Positions 1 to 9,507 of a stretch of 64,000 nt of DNA are shown one piece after another (the first letter of the stretch is position 1; each line of letters begins with the position of its first letter). This DNA is from CAZPRY01 sp964589175 (GTDB lineage Bacteria > Fidelibacterota > UBA2242). The notes below the pieces were generated by a model. It was not told where the DNA came from. It saw only the letters and a list, made by a program, of their open reading frames with translations, and searched no databases. A program made the translations under genes and the position numbers. The DNA is taken from assembly GCA_964589175.1 (NCBI GenBank), contig CAZPRY010000009.1:1-64000 (forward strand). Reading direction: 5' to 3'.

Positions 1-1086
1 AAAAAGTGTCCGAATGCTTCCGGAATCGGTGTCCGGTTTGATCGGAATATCCAGTTTATCGACTTCCCGGTGCCGGAAACCGTATTTCTTCTGAAATTTC
101 TTCAGAAAATGATCTACCAGGACCGGAATATCCTCGCGGCGATTGCGCAGCGGCGCGACCCGGATGGGAAAGACATTCAACCTGAAGAAGAGATCGGCCC
201 GGAATTCATTGTTCCGTACCAATTTATTGATATCCCGGTTGGATGTGGCTATGATCCGCACATCGATTGGGATTTCCTTGCTGGAACCGATCCGCGTAAT
301 AACACCTCCCTGAAGTACGCGCAGCAGTTTGGCCTGCATGGCAATCGGCATTTCGCTGATCTCATCGAGCAGGAAGGTGCCCTGATCGGCTTCCTCGAAA
401 AGTCCCTTGGTCGTCTTGAGCGCGTTGGTGAAGGCGCCCTTTTCGTGGCCGAACAGGGTACTCTCGAAGAGTGTGTCAGGGATTGCGGCGCAGTTGACTT
501 TGATGAAGGCCTTATCGGCCCTCTGACTCTGATCGTGGATCGCCTGGGCGATCAGTTCCTTTCCCGTTCCGCTCTCCCCCTGGACAAAAATCGGCGCGTC
601 GGTAGCGGCCACGATGCTGATCTGGTTATGGATTACCCGCATCGCCTCACTTTTACCGACCAGTCTCTCTGTTTCTCTGCGGCTAAGAATCTCCTTCTTG
701 AGATTTTTATTCTCATCCATTAAATCTTGATAATCGATATAACGCTCTAAGATCGATTTCAAATGGACCATTTTGAACGGCTTGGTGACAAAATCATAGG
801 CCCCGCAGTGCAGGGCTTCCACGGCTTTTTCAACACTGCCGTAGGCGGTGATGATGATGAATCCGAGATCCGGAAAATCTTTCTTGATTTCCTGCATGAA
901 TTGAATGCCGTCCATCCGGGGCATTACTAAGTCTGTCACCACAATATCGAAACTGTGTTCCCGGATCAAATCTGTGGCAGCAGCCGGTGAAGGGGCAGAC
1001 ATAACCTCATACCCGCTATCCTGAAGCGAGAGCGTCATAACGTTGCGTATACTATTGTCATCGTCGACAATCAATATACGATTCAT
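1..1086 (-). CDS. Sigma-54-dependent NtrC-family response regulator (3' end cut by window edge)
   Basis: Read from the ATG at 1086, this gives 362 residues with no stop before the window edge, so the DNA-binding C-terminus is missing. Residues 1-120 are a receiver domain with acidic DDD at 8-10, phospho-acceptor D52 (VVTDLVMP) and the conserved K102-P. Residues 140-350 are the AAA+ sigma-54 activator domain: Walker A GESGTGKE at 170-177, Walker B FLLDE at 238-242. The sigma-54 contact loop reads GAFTNA (217-222) instead of GAFTGA. Such proteins are phosphorylated by a partner kinase and drive transcription from -24/-12 promoters. It lies at the downstream end of the minus-strand signalling cluster, 164 bp after the GAF regulator, so the hybrid kinase at 5.6-8.3 kb or an off-window kinase may be its partner (inference). 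Confidence 0.93.
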   Translation of the reverse strand, partial: MNRILIVDDDNSIRNVMTLSLQDSGYEVMSAPSPAAATDLIREHSFDIVVTDLVMPRMDGIQFMQEIKKDFPDLGFIIITAYGSVEKAVEALHCGAYDFVTKPFKMVHLKSILERYIDYQDLMDENKNLKKEILSRRETERLVGKSEAMRVIHNQISIVAATDAPIFVQGESGTGKELIAQAIHDQSQRADKAFIKVNCAAIPDTLFESTLFGHEKGAFTNALKTTKGLFEEADQGTFLLDEISEMPIAMQAKLLRVLQGGVITRIGSSKEIPIDVRIIATSNRDINKLVRNNEFRADLFFRLNVFPIRVAPLRNRREDIPVLVDHFLKKFQKKYGFRHREVDKLDIPIKPDTDSGSIRTLF

Positions 1087-1250
1087 ACCGATTTCCCTCT
1101 GTGTTTACCGTTTCAATTCCAGGCTAAAGTAAAACAATACCGGTGAAAATAGCAAATGATATTCTTTTATTGCTTCCTCGCCTGGTTCCTTTTAGTAACT
1201 CCCCCGGGCCACAAAAAATTCGAGAATAACTTTCGATTTTCCGGTACCGC

Positions 1251-2633
1251 TTACACCGGATCGGCGAATCGGTCCGGATTCAGAATTTCCAGATTTAGAT
1301 TATCGATAATCTCCTCTACCGAATTGCCGTTGATGGGGTATGCGATCACCGCATACCGGCAACTCAGCACGGTAGTCCCGTCTTCTGCGGCAAAGAGGCT
1401 TTCGATGCTGCGCTTGATTTTCGCGCAGAGTAGTTCAACGGAGACGATATCCTTGTCCTTCGAGATCAATAAAAACAGATCAAAATTCTGCCATACGATG
1501 CTAATGTTTCCGTCAAATTCATTTCTGATACATTTCTGAATGAGCCGGTTCAACTGGGTCAGGGGTAGGGATAACTTGATGCGCCCCTTGTTCATCAGTT
1601 TCATCTGGATGAAGGTCACCAGGCCATGCGCCGCCTGGGCCTGCTCAATATTCGTCCGGATGATTTCCTGAAAATCCTGATCCGTGAAACCGCACCAATC
1701 GGCTACCTCCTCGCCGGACATCTTCAGATTATGCAACAACGGCGCAATCAGAGTGGTCACGACCTCAAGCAGGTTCTGCTTCTCTTTCAGCGAGGCGTCC
1801 GGTTCCTTTTCCAGAAAGGCGGCTATGTAGCCCACCGGAACATCCCGGTACAAACTTGGCACCAGAACGCAGCGGTCTATATTCGGCGGGAACTCCAGTT
1901 TCAGGCCATTCGGAGAAAGCTCTTCGCCGCTTTTCCGAAGAACCACTGTACGGTACGATTCGGTCTTCTTCGAAGCAAGCATATCCCCCAGGCTGAATCG
2001 GAAACTGTTTCTGGTCTCCTCGCCAAGGCCCTGACTCTTATAGATAGCGAAGACCTCTTCCGGATCTTCCAGCATCAGGGCTACTCTCTTGAGCCCAATT
2101 CCCTCGGTTAAAGTATCCAGAACCATATCGAGAAGGGTTTCCGCATCGGACAACTGGTAAAGGATTTTGGCTACCTCATAAATTGTCGTAATCTGGGCGT
2201 ACAAGCGCTGTATCTGCCGATTCAGAGTGGAATTTTCCCTTTCAATAAAGAGCTTTTCAGCCGCGTTGCTTACCGTAATTCTTAAATCATCCAGCTGAAA
2301 AGGTTTGCGAATGTAGCAGTGCACGCCGTACGAAATTGATTCGATAGCGGTATCTACCGTAGGATAGGCCGTAATCACGATTACCTTCGTATCGCGACCG
2401 CTCTTCTGCACCGCCGCCAGGATATCCATTCCACTCACGCGCGGCATCTTCAGATCGGTCAGCACGATATCAAAGGCCTGCAGTTGGATCAGTTCGCGAG
2501 CCTCTACGGAATCGGTCAGCGCCGTAACGCTGAAGCCACATCTCGAAAGAAAATAATCCAGTTGCGTTACGATTGAGATTTCATCATCAATCACCAGAAT
2601 CGAAACATCTTTGTAATCCATCTTCTTAGTCAT
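1251..2633 (-). CDS. Response regulator with REC, GAF and divergent C-terminal domain
   Basis: This 460-residue protein starts with a receiver domain (residues about 10-125: acidic DDE at 16-18, phospho-acceptor D60 in VLTDLKMP, K near 110 in RKPF). A short coiled-coil linker (about 126-150) leads into a GAF-like sensor domain (about 150-300, with a VPVGYIAAF core). The last 150 residues do not match an output domain I can name. They have an alpha/beta look (SIVWQNFDLFLLIS, then SCRYAVIAYPINGNSVEEI) reminiscent of a degenerate nucleotide-cyclase fold, but no GGDEF is seen, so no enzymatic role is claimed. Its start overlaps the end of the upstream DUF342 gene by 8 bp, indicating translational coupling. 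Confidence 0.88.
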   Translation of the reverse strand: MTKKMDYKDVSILVIDDEISIVTQLDYFLSRCGFSVTALTDSVEARELIQLQAFDIVLTDLKMPRVSGMDILAAVQKSGRDTKVIVITAYPTVDTAIESISYGVHCYIRKPFQLDDLRITVSNAAEKLFIERENSTLNRQIQRLYAQITTIYEVAKILYQLSDAETLLDMVLDTLTEGIGLKRVALMLEDPEEVFAIYKSQGLGEETRNSFRFSLGDMLASKKTESYRTVVLRKSGEELSPNGLKLEFPPNIDRCVLVPSLYRDVPVGYIAAFLEKEPDASLKEKQNLLEVVTTLIAPLLHNLKMSGEEVADWCGFTDQDFQEIIRTNIEQAQAAHGLVTFIQMKLMNKGRIKLSLPLTQLNRLIQKCIRNEFDGNISIVWQNFDLFLLISKDKDIVSVELLCAKIKRSIESLFAAEDGTTVLSCRYAVIAYPINGNSVEEIIDNLNLEILNPDRFADPV

Positions 2634-3825
2634 TTTTAATGAAGATACTGTTTCCGGCTTTGTACATTATTATCGACTTGTAATTCTTATCGACCTTAAA
2701 CTCACAATCCCCAAAAGCAATTGTCACTCCTTTAAACAGAGTATCCTCGACATGAATGCATTTTTTCTGATAATACTCGTTTAGCGTTTTAGAGAGATTG
2801 TCTTCTTCCTTTTGAAGGGATTTGAGTTGCTTTTTAAGGATTTTTTTCTCTTTCATGATCGCATTGAATTCCTGATCCTTCTCGGGGGACAGGCTATCCA
2901 AACGGTTTTTAAGCAGCTCAAAAAAGACAATTTTCTTGTTGATGATTGCGATCCGGTTGTTAATCTCGTTCTTTTTCATCCCGAGAACAACACGATTCGA
3001 ATCCCCCGCAAACATTTCAGCACGCAGACCTACATAGGTAGGGATATACTGATCGGAACCGATCCGGATGGCTTTGATTCCGTCTTTGGCAAATATTCGT
3101 CCGCCACGGATCAAGCCCTCGTTCTGGGTCAGAAGCACCAGCCCTCCCGCAGAAATATGGCTGTTGATCGAGTAGTGTTCAATGAACACATCTTCCTTGG
3201 CGCTGATCGAAGCGTCCTGGACGAAGCGGCAGTGGAAATTGCCACCGGCATAGATTTTCGCCTGTCCCTTCCCGAGCACGCCCGACCGGCAAATGATGTT
3301 TCCATTCTCCGAGTACAATTCGGCCGCCTCGATATTGCCCTTCACATAGATGGAGTCTTTGGCTTCGACGCAGAAGCCCGAACGCACATCCCCGTCAATC
3401 AGTACTTTCCCGTTAAATTTGACATTGCCGACGGAATAATCCACATCGCCTTTGATGTGATAGACGTTGTCAACGTGGATTTTATCCTCCTCCCAGAACG
3501 CGTAACCGTCGATTTTGGAATACAGAGTCAATCCATCATCCGACAGCAGCGTATTTTTACCGGCGATCAGGGATACATCGTCCTGCCCGATCGGATTTTC
3601 CGCGAAATTCCCTTTGTCAACACTTTTTCTGGCTGGTACGGGTAAACGGGAGACGATTTCCTGGCCTTTGCGTACAAATTCGATCTTCTTTTCGTGTTTG
3701 AAATCAGCGTGCCCCTTCATATTGATGGAGGGTTTGTTGCTGCCCGGCAGATCCACGTACCAGATGAATTTCTGCTCATCCGGCCTGAGACCGGCTTCGT
3801 CAAACGGAAGCGTATAATTCTTCAT
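2626..3825 (-). CDS. FapA/DUF342-like polymer-forming protein
   Basis: A 399-residue cytoplasmic protein without signal peptide. The middle (about 120-270) is a right-handed beta-helix-like run of short G/D-rich repeats (VKGNIEAAELYSENGNI, GVLGKGQAKIYAGGNF, SAKEDVFIEHYSI, GGRIFAKDGIKAI), which is the FapA/DUF342 signature. A long coiled coil follows (about 285-350, EKDQEFNAIMKEKKILKKQL), then a small C-terminal beta region. The family usually runs longer because of a larger N-terminal domain; here that part is short. DUF342 proteins are often encoded beside flagellar or signalling genes and their biochemical role is poorly defined. It sits between the small CxCG gene and the GAF regulator in one minus-strand run. 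Confidence 0.8.
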   Translation of the reverse strand: MKNYTLPFDEAGLRPDEQKFIWYVDLPGSNKPSINMKGHADFKHEKKIEFVRKGQEIVSRLPVPARKSVDKGNFAENPIGQDDVSLIAGKNTLLSDDGLTLYSKIDGYAFWEEDKIHVDNVYHIKGDVDYSVGNVKFNGKVLIDGDVRSGFCVEAKDSIYVKGNIEAAELYSENGNIICRSGVLGKGQAKIYAGGNFHCRFVQDASISAKEDVFIEHYSINSHISAGGLVLLTQNEGLIRGGRIFAKDGIKAIRIGSDQYIPTYVGLRAEMFAGDSNRVVLGMKKNEINNRIAIINKKIVFFELLKNRLDSLSPEKDQEFNAIMKEKKILKKQLKSLQKEEDNLSKTLNEYYQKKCIHVEDTLFKGVTIAFGDCEFKVDKNYKSIIMYKAGNSIFIKND

Positions 3826-3857
3826 TTTATCACCTATTCTTTTATGCCAAAGCGGGA

Positions 3858-4121
3858 TCAGGAATCATATTCGAATTGAATTATGGTCACCTTTCCGCAG
3901 GCACATTCATGCATTACACCGACAATCTGACCGTCTTTGATCATGGGTTCGATCCGCCCAGTTCTTCGCGCGGAATTGCTGCAATCGCCCTCCATCTCGA
4001 TGATCGTCGATCCATCAACCGAGTAATCGTTGTACTTGATGATCCTGTGTTTCCGCACAGCCGAACTATCCAGAGTTTTAATTCGGTCCTTCTTTAAGGG
4101 GTACACATTCATTCCTTCCAT
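3858..4121 (-). CDS. Small CxCG-containing protein, unknown function
   Basis: I place the start at the ATG at 4121. It is preceded by a purine-rich GGAGAGG about 8 bp upstream and it avoids the 74-bp overlap with the HDOD gene that the longer frame (to 4241) would cause. The product is 87 residues and charged, with no membrane segment. It ends with VMHECACGKVTIIQFEY, a CxCG pair on a beta-hairpin that could bind metal if it pairs with another cysteine or with a partner. I do not recognise a named family. It lies between the HDOD and DUF342 genes in the same orientation with short gaps, so it is probably part of the same signalling operon. Confidence 0.7.
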   Translation of the reverse strand: MEGMNVYPLKKDRIKTLDSSAVRKHRIIKYNDYSVDGSTIIEMEGDCSNSARRTGRIEPMIKDGQIVGVMHECACGKVTIIQFEYDS

Positions 4122-4167
4122 GACACAACCCTCTCCATCCAATCGGACAGAATGAGTCTCACGCACT

Positions 4168-5163
4168 TTACGCCTGCATGAGCCCCACCATCTCGGTGAT
4201 TGAGTTGATTTCCGGTTGTATCTGCATATTAAAATGATCAAAATTGATGCCGTTCATGTACGATGAACGACTGTGAATCAGGTCATCACCCGTCTTTTTA
4301 ATATCTATGGCACTCAGTCCCATGCCGAAAACCAACGAATTATAGTTACATAACATATCTGCAATCTGGATGACCGTCGCAGCCTGGCGCTTCGATTCAT
4401 CCGTTAAAACCTCCACATTGTGATGGTAGCCGATCACCTTTACGATGATATCCGGCAGATCCCATTTCTCCGCTATCCAGCGCCCCACCTCCGAATGATT
4501 GACACCCAGAATTTCGGATTCAACTTCGTAACTCTCCCTGTTCTCGACTTTCGCAACCTTGAAGGCTACCCGATATCCTTCCGGGTGAATCCGGTACAGG
4601 ACCAGCTTGCCGATATCATGCAGCAGCCCGAGGGAGTACGGGCTGGTCGATGTGGAAACATCGATATGCTCGCTGAGCAACTGCGCGATATGGCCGCAGG
4701 CAGTCGAGTGCTCCCAGAACTGTTTCCAGGGTACGCCGTATTCGTTCTGCTCAGTCCTGGTCAAAGCCTTGATCAGCGTAAAAGTCATGGCCAGCTGACT
4801 CAGCTGCTTCATCCCGATCACAACCATGGCATGGCGCAGGGACTTCACTTTTTCCCTCAAGCCGTAGTAGGCCGAATTCGCAAAGCGCAGTACTTTCATC
4901 GCCAGCGGCGGATCACGTTCGATAATCGGTAATATCTGACTTACCGATAAACGGTCTTCACGCACGATCCTTAATATCTCGGTGGCGATGATAGGTAATG
5001 TCGGTAAATTCATTAAGGAATTCACTCTCTCGCGATACACTTCGGGAGAAAGTCTGGTTAATTCATCCACTTCGGTACCTCTGCCTGTTTCGGTATTCAA
5101 CAGCATTTTTGCTTTCTGCAACAATGCTTCGAAACTGTTGTTTTTGAAAAGAATTCCATCCAA
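4168..5163 (-). CDS. HDOD-domain signalling protein
   Basis: A 331-residue soluble protein. Residues about 50-260 form an HDOD domain: LPTLPIIATEILRIVRED, then ERDPPLAMKVLRFANSAYYG, then LGLLHDIGKLVLY, VNHSEVGRWIAEKWDLP and IGYHHN. HDOD is an HD-like fold used in bacterial signalling. The HDIGKL stretch keeps part of the HD motif, so catalytic activity cannot be judged from sequence. It is the first gene of the minus-strand cluster reading 5163 to 1, divergent from the hybrid kinase at 5621. That arrangement suggests the two transcripts share the intergenic region and may share control. Confidence 0.9.
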   Translation of the reverse strand: MDGILFKNNSFEALLQKAKMLLNTETGRGTEVDELTRLSPEVYRERVNSLMNLPTLPIIATEILRIVREDRLSVSQILPIIERDPPLAMKVLRFANSAYYGLREKVKSLRHAMVVIGMKQLSQLAMTFTLIKALTRTEQNEYGVPWKQFWEHSTACGHIAQLLSEHIDVSTSTSPYSLGLLHDIGKLVLYRIHPEGYRVAFKVAKVENRESYEVESEILGVNHSEVGRWIAEKWDLPDIIVKVIGYHHNVEVLTDESKRQAATVIQIADMLCNYNSLVFGMGLSAIDIKKTGDDLIHSRSSYMNGINFDHFNMQIQPEINSITEMVGLMQA

Positions 5164-5620
5164 TCGAGACTGATTTCTCGATCCGGTGCGGGGACAATTT
5201 TACAGTATTTGATCCTATTACCATTGCTTTTCCGATTCAGTTGCTGAAATGATTCTGATTCGATAAAGTCAAATGTTATGCCAAATGACCTCACCCCTGC
5301 ATCCCCTGATTGATCCGGTCTATTCGCCGGGCTGCACCGGATTCCAGCTGGGAAAATATTTCCTGCCTGGTTAAAAATTACCAAATTTTCCCGGTCTGGT
5401 GCTTTCTATAAATTCGATCCTCTTAAATGCTCCCCGATTCCGTGAAATCCGAATCTATCCCCGTATCGATCCATTTCTCGCTTTCCATCCGCTTCATCCG
5501 CAAGAATCCCGTGCTCTGCTGGCATACATATTGAACTAAAACAGGAGACATTAAAAAGAAGTCGAGAAGCACCATCAATATTCGAATCCAAAATATGACA
5601 TTTTCGATTGGAGATTTTCC
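5164..5620. other. Divergent intergenic region between HDOD operon and hybrid kinase
   Basis: About 450 bp separate two divergently transcribed signalling genes. Frames in this stretch are short, overlap each other and lack family features, so I call no gene. It must hold the promoters for both directions. A GGAG about 7 bp before the ATG at 5621 fits a ribosome binding site. I see no convincing -35/-10 pair or sigma-54 box by eye. Confidence 0.6.
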
Positions 5621-8323
5621 ATGCAAAATACAGAGAAAAGAAGCCCATTGATGGGCGCCATGGCCGATAATCCAATGCTTTTTCCCCCTAAAAAACCGGA
5701 TAATCGCGATTGTCCCGATAATAAGATGACTGATACGGATTTAATGATTTCCGCAATTCTCGATACCTGTGAAAATCCGATTTTTATTCTCGATCCGAAT
5801 CTGCATATCGTCCGAACTAACCGGCTTTTCCATCTGTTATGCTCGAATATCGGTCTACAGGAACCTTTTACAGATGTTGACCTGGCCGCGCTGTTTCCAG
5901 CTGTCTCAGCCGATCATCAGGATGAATTCCACCGCATCTTCGCCGGCTCTTCAAACTGCAGCGCGAACATCAACACGGCGATCGGCAAGTGTAATCTCAT
6001 TCCTGTCGGGCAGGCCGAAACCAACAAGTACCTCATTGCCGTAATCACCGATAGTAAATTTCTGCCTTCCCTGAATAGTGGGACGGCCCAGACCTCTCCG
6101 ACGCCGCATGAGGCTTTCGGTGCCATCATTATCCTGGGGCTTGACGGCGACATCATGGCCTGGGACCGTGGCGCCCAAGTGATGTTCGGATGGACCGAAA
6201 ACGAAGCCATGCAGATGAATATCCGGGAAATGCTGCCCGCTAAAATTCACGAATCCTTCCTCGATTACCTGGAGCAAATCCGGAGCAGTCGGAGCGAACG
6301 CAGCTTCGAAACCGAACATAAAACGAAGTCCGGAGAAATTATCCACATCACTATCACCGGGAATGCCCTCCAGGACGAAGAGGACAATATCTACGCGGTT
6401 GCGCTCACTGAAGAAAATATTACCGCAAGAATTCTGGCCGATAAGGCGCTGCAGGAGAGTAACCAGCGCTATCTGGCTCTCTCCGAAAATATCACCCTCG
6501 GAATTTTCCGTCTGTCCCCTCTAGGAGAGAACCAGATCATTGACGTGAATACGGCGGCTGTTAACATGTTCGGCTTCCGGGATAAAAATGACTTCCTCAT
6601 CATGGAGCCGCATGTTCTTTTTTACTCCGAAGAGACCGGACAGGGTTTCCTGGACAACATTCTCCAGCAGGAATACTTCAGCAAGCAGGAATATAAACTC
6701 AGGAAGAAGGACGGCAGCGCCTTCTGGGGCTCGGTCACGGCTCTGGCCGTTCGGGATGAAGAAAATCACTTCAAGTATCACGATGTCATCATTGAAAATA
6801 TCACCGAAAAAAAACTTTCCCTGGAGAAACTCAAGTACAGCGAAAAGCGCTATCGCGAATTGATCGAAACGCTGGGCGAAGGTGTGATCGTAATGGACCG
6901 CGAAAAAAATATCAGCCTGGCGAATCCGGCCGCGATAAAGATATTCGGCCTTCAAAACAGCGATCTGACCGGTTTCGCTTTCGACAATTTCTTGGATACG
7001 GAAAATCTGGCAATCCTGAATAAAAAAATCCGGAATTTAAAAAAAGACCATTCCCTCAATTTCGATATCGAGATTATTCAGCCATCCGACAAAAAGAGAT
7101 TACTGATGATCACGGCTACGCCGCGCTACGATTCCGACGATAACTATATTGGTTTGTTGGGCGTCTTCCGGGATATCACGGAAATCCGCAAGATGGAAGT
7201 GGATATGCTGCAGGCCACCAAACTCGAATCTATTGGCGTGCTCGCCGGCGGAATCGCCCACGATTTCAATAACATTCTGACCATTATCCTGGGCAATCTT
7301 ACCTTGGCTAAAATGATCAGTGACAACAACGAAAAACTCACGAACCGCCTGCAAAGAGCTGAAGAAGCAACCAACCGGGCGAAGGATTTGACGCAGCAGC
7401 TACTGACCTTCTCCAAGGGCGGCGCACCGGTCAAGACCGTGTCTTCCATCCCGGAACTCCTCAAAGAATCCGTCAATTTCTCGTTGATCGGTTCCAAAGT
7501 GAATTGCAATTTGAGCATTCCCGATAATATCTGGCCGCTGGAAATCGACGAGGGACAGATCAGCCAGGGCATTAATAACCTGATTATCAACGCCACCCAG
7601 GCCATGCCCGAGGGCGGCAATATCGATTTCAGTTTACACAACATCCATCTTGATGCCGATAATCCCTATTCCATCAACGCCGGCAAGTACGTCAAAATCT
7701 CGATTAAAGATCAGGGTATCGGTATCCCTCAGGAGAATCTGGCTAAAATCTTCGATCCTTACTTTACCACCAAAAAGAAAGGCAACGGCCTGGGATTGAG
7801 TTCCCTCTATTCCATCATCAAGAAACACAACGGCGCCATTACCGTCACCTCCCAGGTTGGTGCCGGGACCCATTTTGAAATCTATCTCCCCGCCACAGAA
7901 AAGAAATATGTCGGGAAAAGGATTCAAGATGAAAGGACACTGAGCGGAAAAGGAAAGATCCTGGTGATGGACGACGAAAAGGAGATCGGGGAAATCACGT
8001 TATTGATGCTGCAGGAAATGGGTTATGAGGTCGTCATTGCCCAGACCGGCGACAGTACGATCGAACTCTATAAAGAGGCCTTGAAAACGAATAAACCCTT
8101 CGACGCAGTGATCGTGGATCTCACCATTCGCGGCGGAATCGGCGGCAAGGAAACCGTGCGAAAACTGCGTGAAATCGATCCCAAAGTCAAGGCCGTCGTA
8201 TCCAGCGGTTATTCCAATGATCCGATCATGGCGCATTACAAGGAATACGGCTTCAAAGGCGTACTAAAAAAACCGTTCAGACCGCAGCAGATCAACGATG
8301 TCCTGCATTTGTTATTGGGCTGA
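5621..8323 (+). CDS. Multi-PAS hybrid sensor histidine kinase with C-terminal receiver
   Basis: A 900-residue protein with no obvious membrane segment, so probably cytoplasmic. Order: a weak PAS-like region (about 40-140), three clearer PAS domains (about 165-275, 283-400, 406-525), a HisKA domain with phospho-acceptor H547 in GGIAHDFNNIL, an HATPase_c domain (about 635-755: NLIINATQAMPEGG N-box, DQGIGIP G1, GNGLGLSSLYSI G2), and a receiver domain (about 777-895; phospho-acceptor D833 in VIVDLT, conserved K in LKKPF). The HDFNN H-box is typical of PAS-rich soluble hybrid kinases. The receiver could pass phosphate to a partner or gate the kinase. It is divergent from the HDOD/DUF342/regulator cluster and is a plausible partner of those regulators. 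Confidence 0.95.
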   Translation: MQNTEKRSPLMGAMADNPMLFPPKKPDNRDCPDNKMTDTDLMISAILDTCENPIFILDPNLHIVRTNRLFHLLCSNIGLQEPFTDVDLAALFPAVSADHQDEFHRIFAGSSNCSANINTAIGKCNLIPVGQAETNKYLIAVITDSKFLPSLNSGTAQTSPTPHEAFGAIIILGLDGDIMAWDRGAQVMFGWTENEAMQMNIREMLPAKIHESFLDYLEQIRSSRSERSFETEHKTKSGEIIHITITGNALQDEEDNIYAVALTEENITARILADKALQESNQRYLALSENITLGIFRLSPLGENQIIDVNTAAVNMFGFRDKNDFLIMEPHVLFYSEETGQGFLDNILQQEYFSKQEYKLRKKDGSAFWGSVTALAVRDEENHFKYHDVIIENITEKKLSLEKLKYSEKRYRELIETLGEGVIVMDREKNISLANPAAIKIFGLQNSDLTGFAFDNFLDTENLAILNKKIRNLKKDHSLNFDIEIIQPSDKKRLLMITATPRYDSDDNYIGLLGVFRDITEIRKMEVDMLQATKLESIGVLAGGIAHDFNNILTIILGNLTLAKMISDNNEKLTNRLQRAEEATNRAKDLTQQLLTFSKGGAPVKTVSSIPELLKESVNFSLIGSKVNCNLSIPDNIWPLEIDEGQISQGINNLIINATQAMPEGGNIDFSLHNIHLDADNPYSINAGKYVKISIKDQGIGIPQENLAKIFDPYFTTKKKGNGLGLSSLYSIIKKHNGAITVTSQVGAGTHFEIYLPATEKKYVGKRIQDERTLSGKGKILVMDDEKEIGEITLLMLQEMGYEVVIAQTGDSTIELYKEALKTNKPFDAVIVDLTIRGGIGGKETVRKLREIDPKVKAVVSSGYSNDPIMAHYKEYGFKGVLKKPFRPQQINDVLHLLLG

Positions 8324-8524
8324 TCAGCGTCGAATTGCCGGACCGTCTCATCCCTTAACCTTTGTCAACTACCTAAAAAACGTAGCAGAGCATATTTCCG
8401 ATCAGCATTCGGAATACCACTCCGTGAGCATTTTGATTACTTTCGATATATCAAATCTTCCTGGTGCATTTTTGACGGAATACCGTAAATTAGAGTAGCT
8501 AATTTTGACGGAGAAGGAGCATTC

Positions 8525-9373
8525 ATGAACGGCAATATTCCCGTACTTTTTGTAGAAGGCAACTCGCTCGCCGAAGCCTGGGAAAAGTCATTGATCGCCT
8601 TATACGAACAGGGCTGCGACATCAAAACCGAATACGACAAAGCCGAGGACCCGCCCAGTAAGGACAGTTCGATGACGATTGTAGTACAGAATCCGCTCGA
8701 AGAACCAATGATTCATCGTGATTTCCCGGGCGGTCTGGAAGACCTGCAGGAATATGTGCTGGAAGTGCTCGATGGGATCAAGGACCATTGCGTCCGCAAC
8801 GCCGACGATCCCGAAGATTCGCGCTGGGAATATACCTACCACCAGCGCTTGTTCAACTACGCAGTACCGGGCAATACAACGATCTATGACCAGATCGAGA
8901 TGATCGCCGCAAAACTGGCCGAAGTGCCCTACACCCGCCGGGCGCAGGCCATCACCTGGAAAGTCTGGGAAGACAACTACTGCTACGACCCGGCCTGCCT
9001 GCAGAGCATCTGGTGCCGCCTCTTACGAGGCGACGACGACGTCTGGTATCTCAATACGAATGTTCGCTTCCGCTCCAACGACGCCTACAAAGCCGCCTTC
9101 ATGAATATGTTCGCGTTGATTCAGCTGCAGTTAAAAATTGCCGGACGCATCGGTGCATTATCCGGTAAGACGGTCCGGCTCGGCCGTTACGTGCACCAGG
9201 CCGACAGTTACCACATCTACGGCTCCTATTTCCATGAATTCCAGGAACGCTTCCTGAAGGCCCTGGAAACACGCACTTTCGAGCAGCGCGTTTTCAATTA
9301 CAGTGATGTGAAAGATCTGATGGAAGAAGCCATCCCCGGCATCCTCGAAAAAGCCCGCAATATGTGCCGTTAG
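8525..9373 (+). CDS. Archaeal-type thymidylate synthase / dCMP hydroxymethylase family protein
   Basis: A 282-residue protein with a strong GGAGAAGGAG ribosome binding site. Landmarks of the ThyA fold are visible: RRAQAITW (139-145), the catalytic-cysteine segment DPACLQSIWC with C158, the substrate-binding RFRSND (181-186), and SYHIY (228-232) matching the nucleotide-binding H-x-Y. The usual bacterial PPCH is absent: the residue after the cysteine is L, as in methanogen thymidylate synthases (PPCLQ). The family transfers a one-carbon unit from methylene-THF to a pyrimidine nucleotide; archaeal-type members and phage dCMP hydroxymethylases share these features, so the exact substrate is uncertain. 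It stands alone, 200 bp after the kinase gene. Confidence 0.82.
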   Translation: MNGNIPVLFVEGNSLAEAWEKSLIALYEQGCDIKTEYDKAEDPPSKDSSMTIVVQNPLEEPMIHRDFPGGLEDLQEYVLEVLDGIKDHCVRNADDPEDSRWEYTYHQRLFNYAVPGNTTIYDQIEMIAAKLAEVPYTRRAQAITWKVWEDNYCYDPACLQSIWCRLLRGDDDVWYLNTNVRFRSNDAYKAAFMNMFALIQLQLKIAGRIGALSGKTVRLGRYVHQADSYHIYGSYFHEFQERFLKALETRTFEQRVFNYSDVKDLMEEAIPGILEKARNMCR

Positions 9374-9489
9374 TATCACCAGCGGTTATCGGAGGATATT
9401 CCCGGATTTATTGGGACATGATACATCGTGCCTGTTTTTGAATAACCATCGATCACGGCGCGCGGTAATACCATCGAAAAACAAAAAAA

Positions 9490-9507
9490 GGCGAATCGTG
9501 ATTCGCC
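9490..9507 (-). terminator. Rho-independent terminator on minus strand
   Basis: A perfect 8-bp stem (GGCGAATC / GATTCGCC) with a 2-base loop. On the minus strand it is followed by a T-run (seven A on the plus strand before 9490). It lies about 310 bp after the stop of the exported-protein gene at 9814-10719 and would end that transcript. Confidence 0.6.

Noticed and set aside
70..723. 217-residue plus-strand frame
   Set aside because: It is the complement of the NtrC-type regulator, which shows clear Walker and receiver motifs on the minus strand.
3858..4241. 127-residue version of the small CxCG protein
   Set aside because: The extra N-terminus overlaps the HDOD gene and is low-complexity basic sequence. 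The ATG at 4121 has a better ribosome binding site.
5406..5675. Short minus-strand frames upstream of the hybrid kinase
   Set aside because: No family features, overlapping each other, and overlapping the kinase start.
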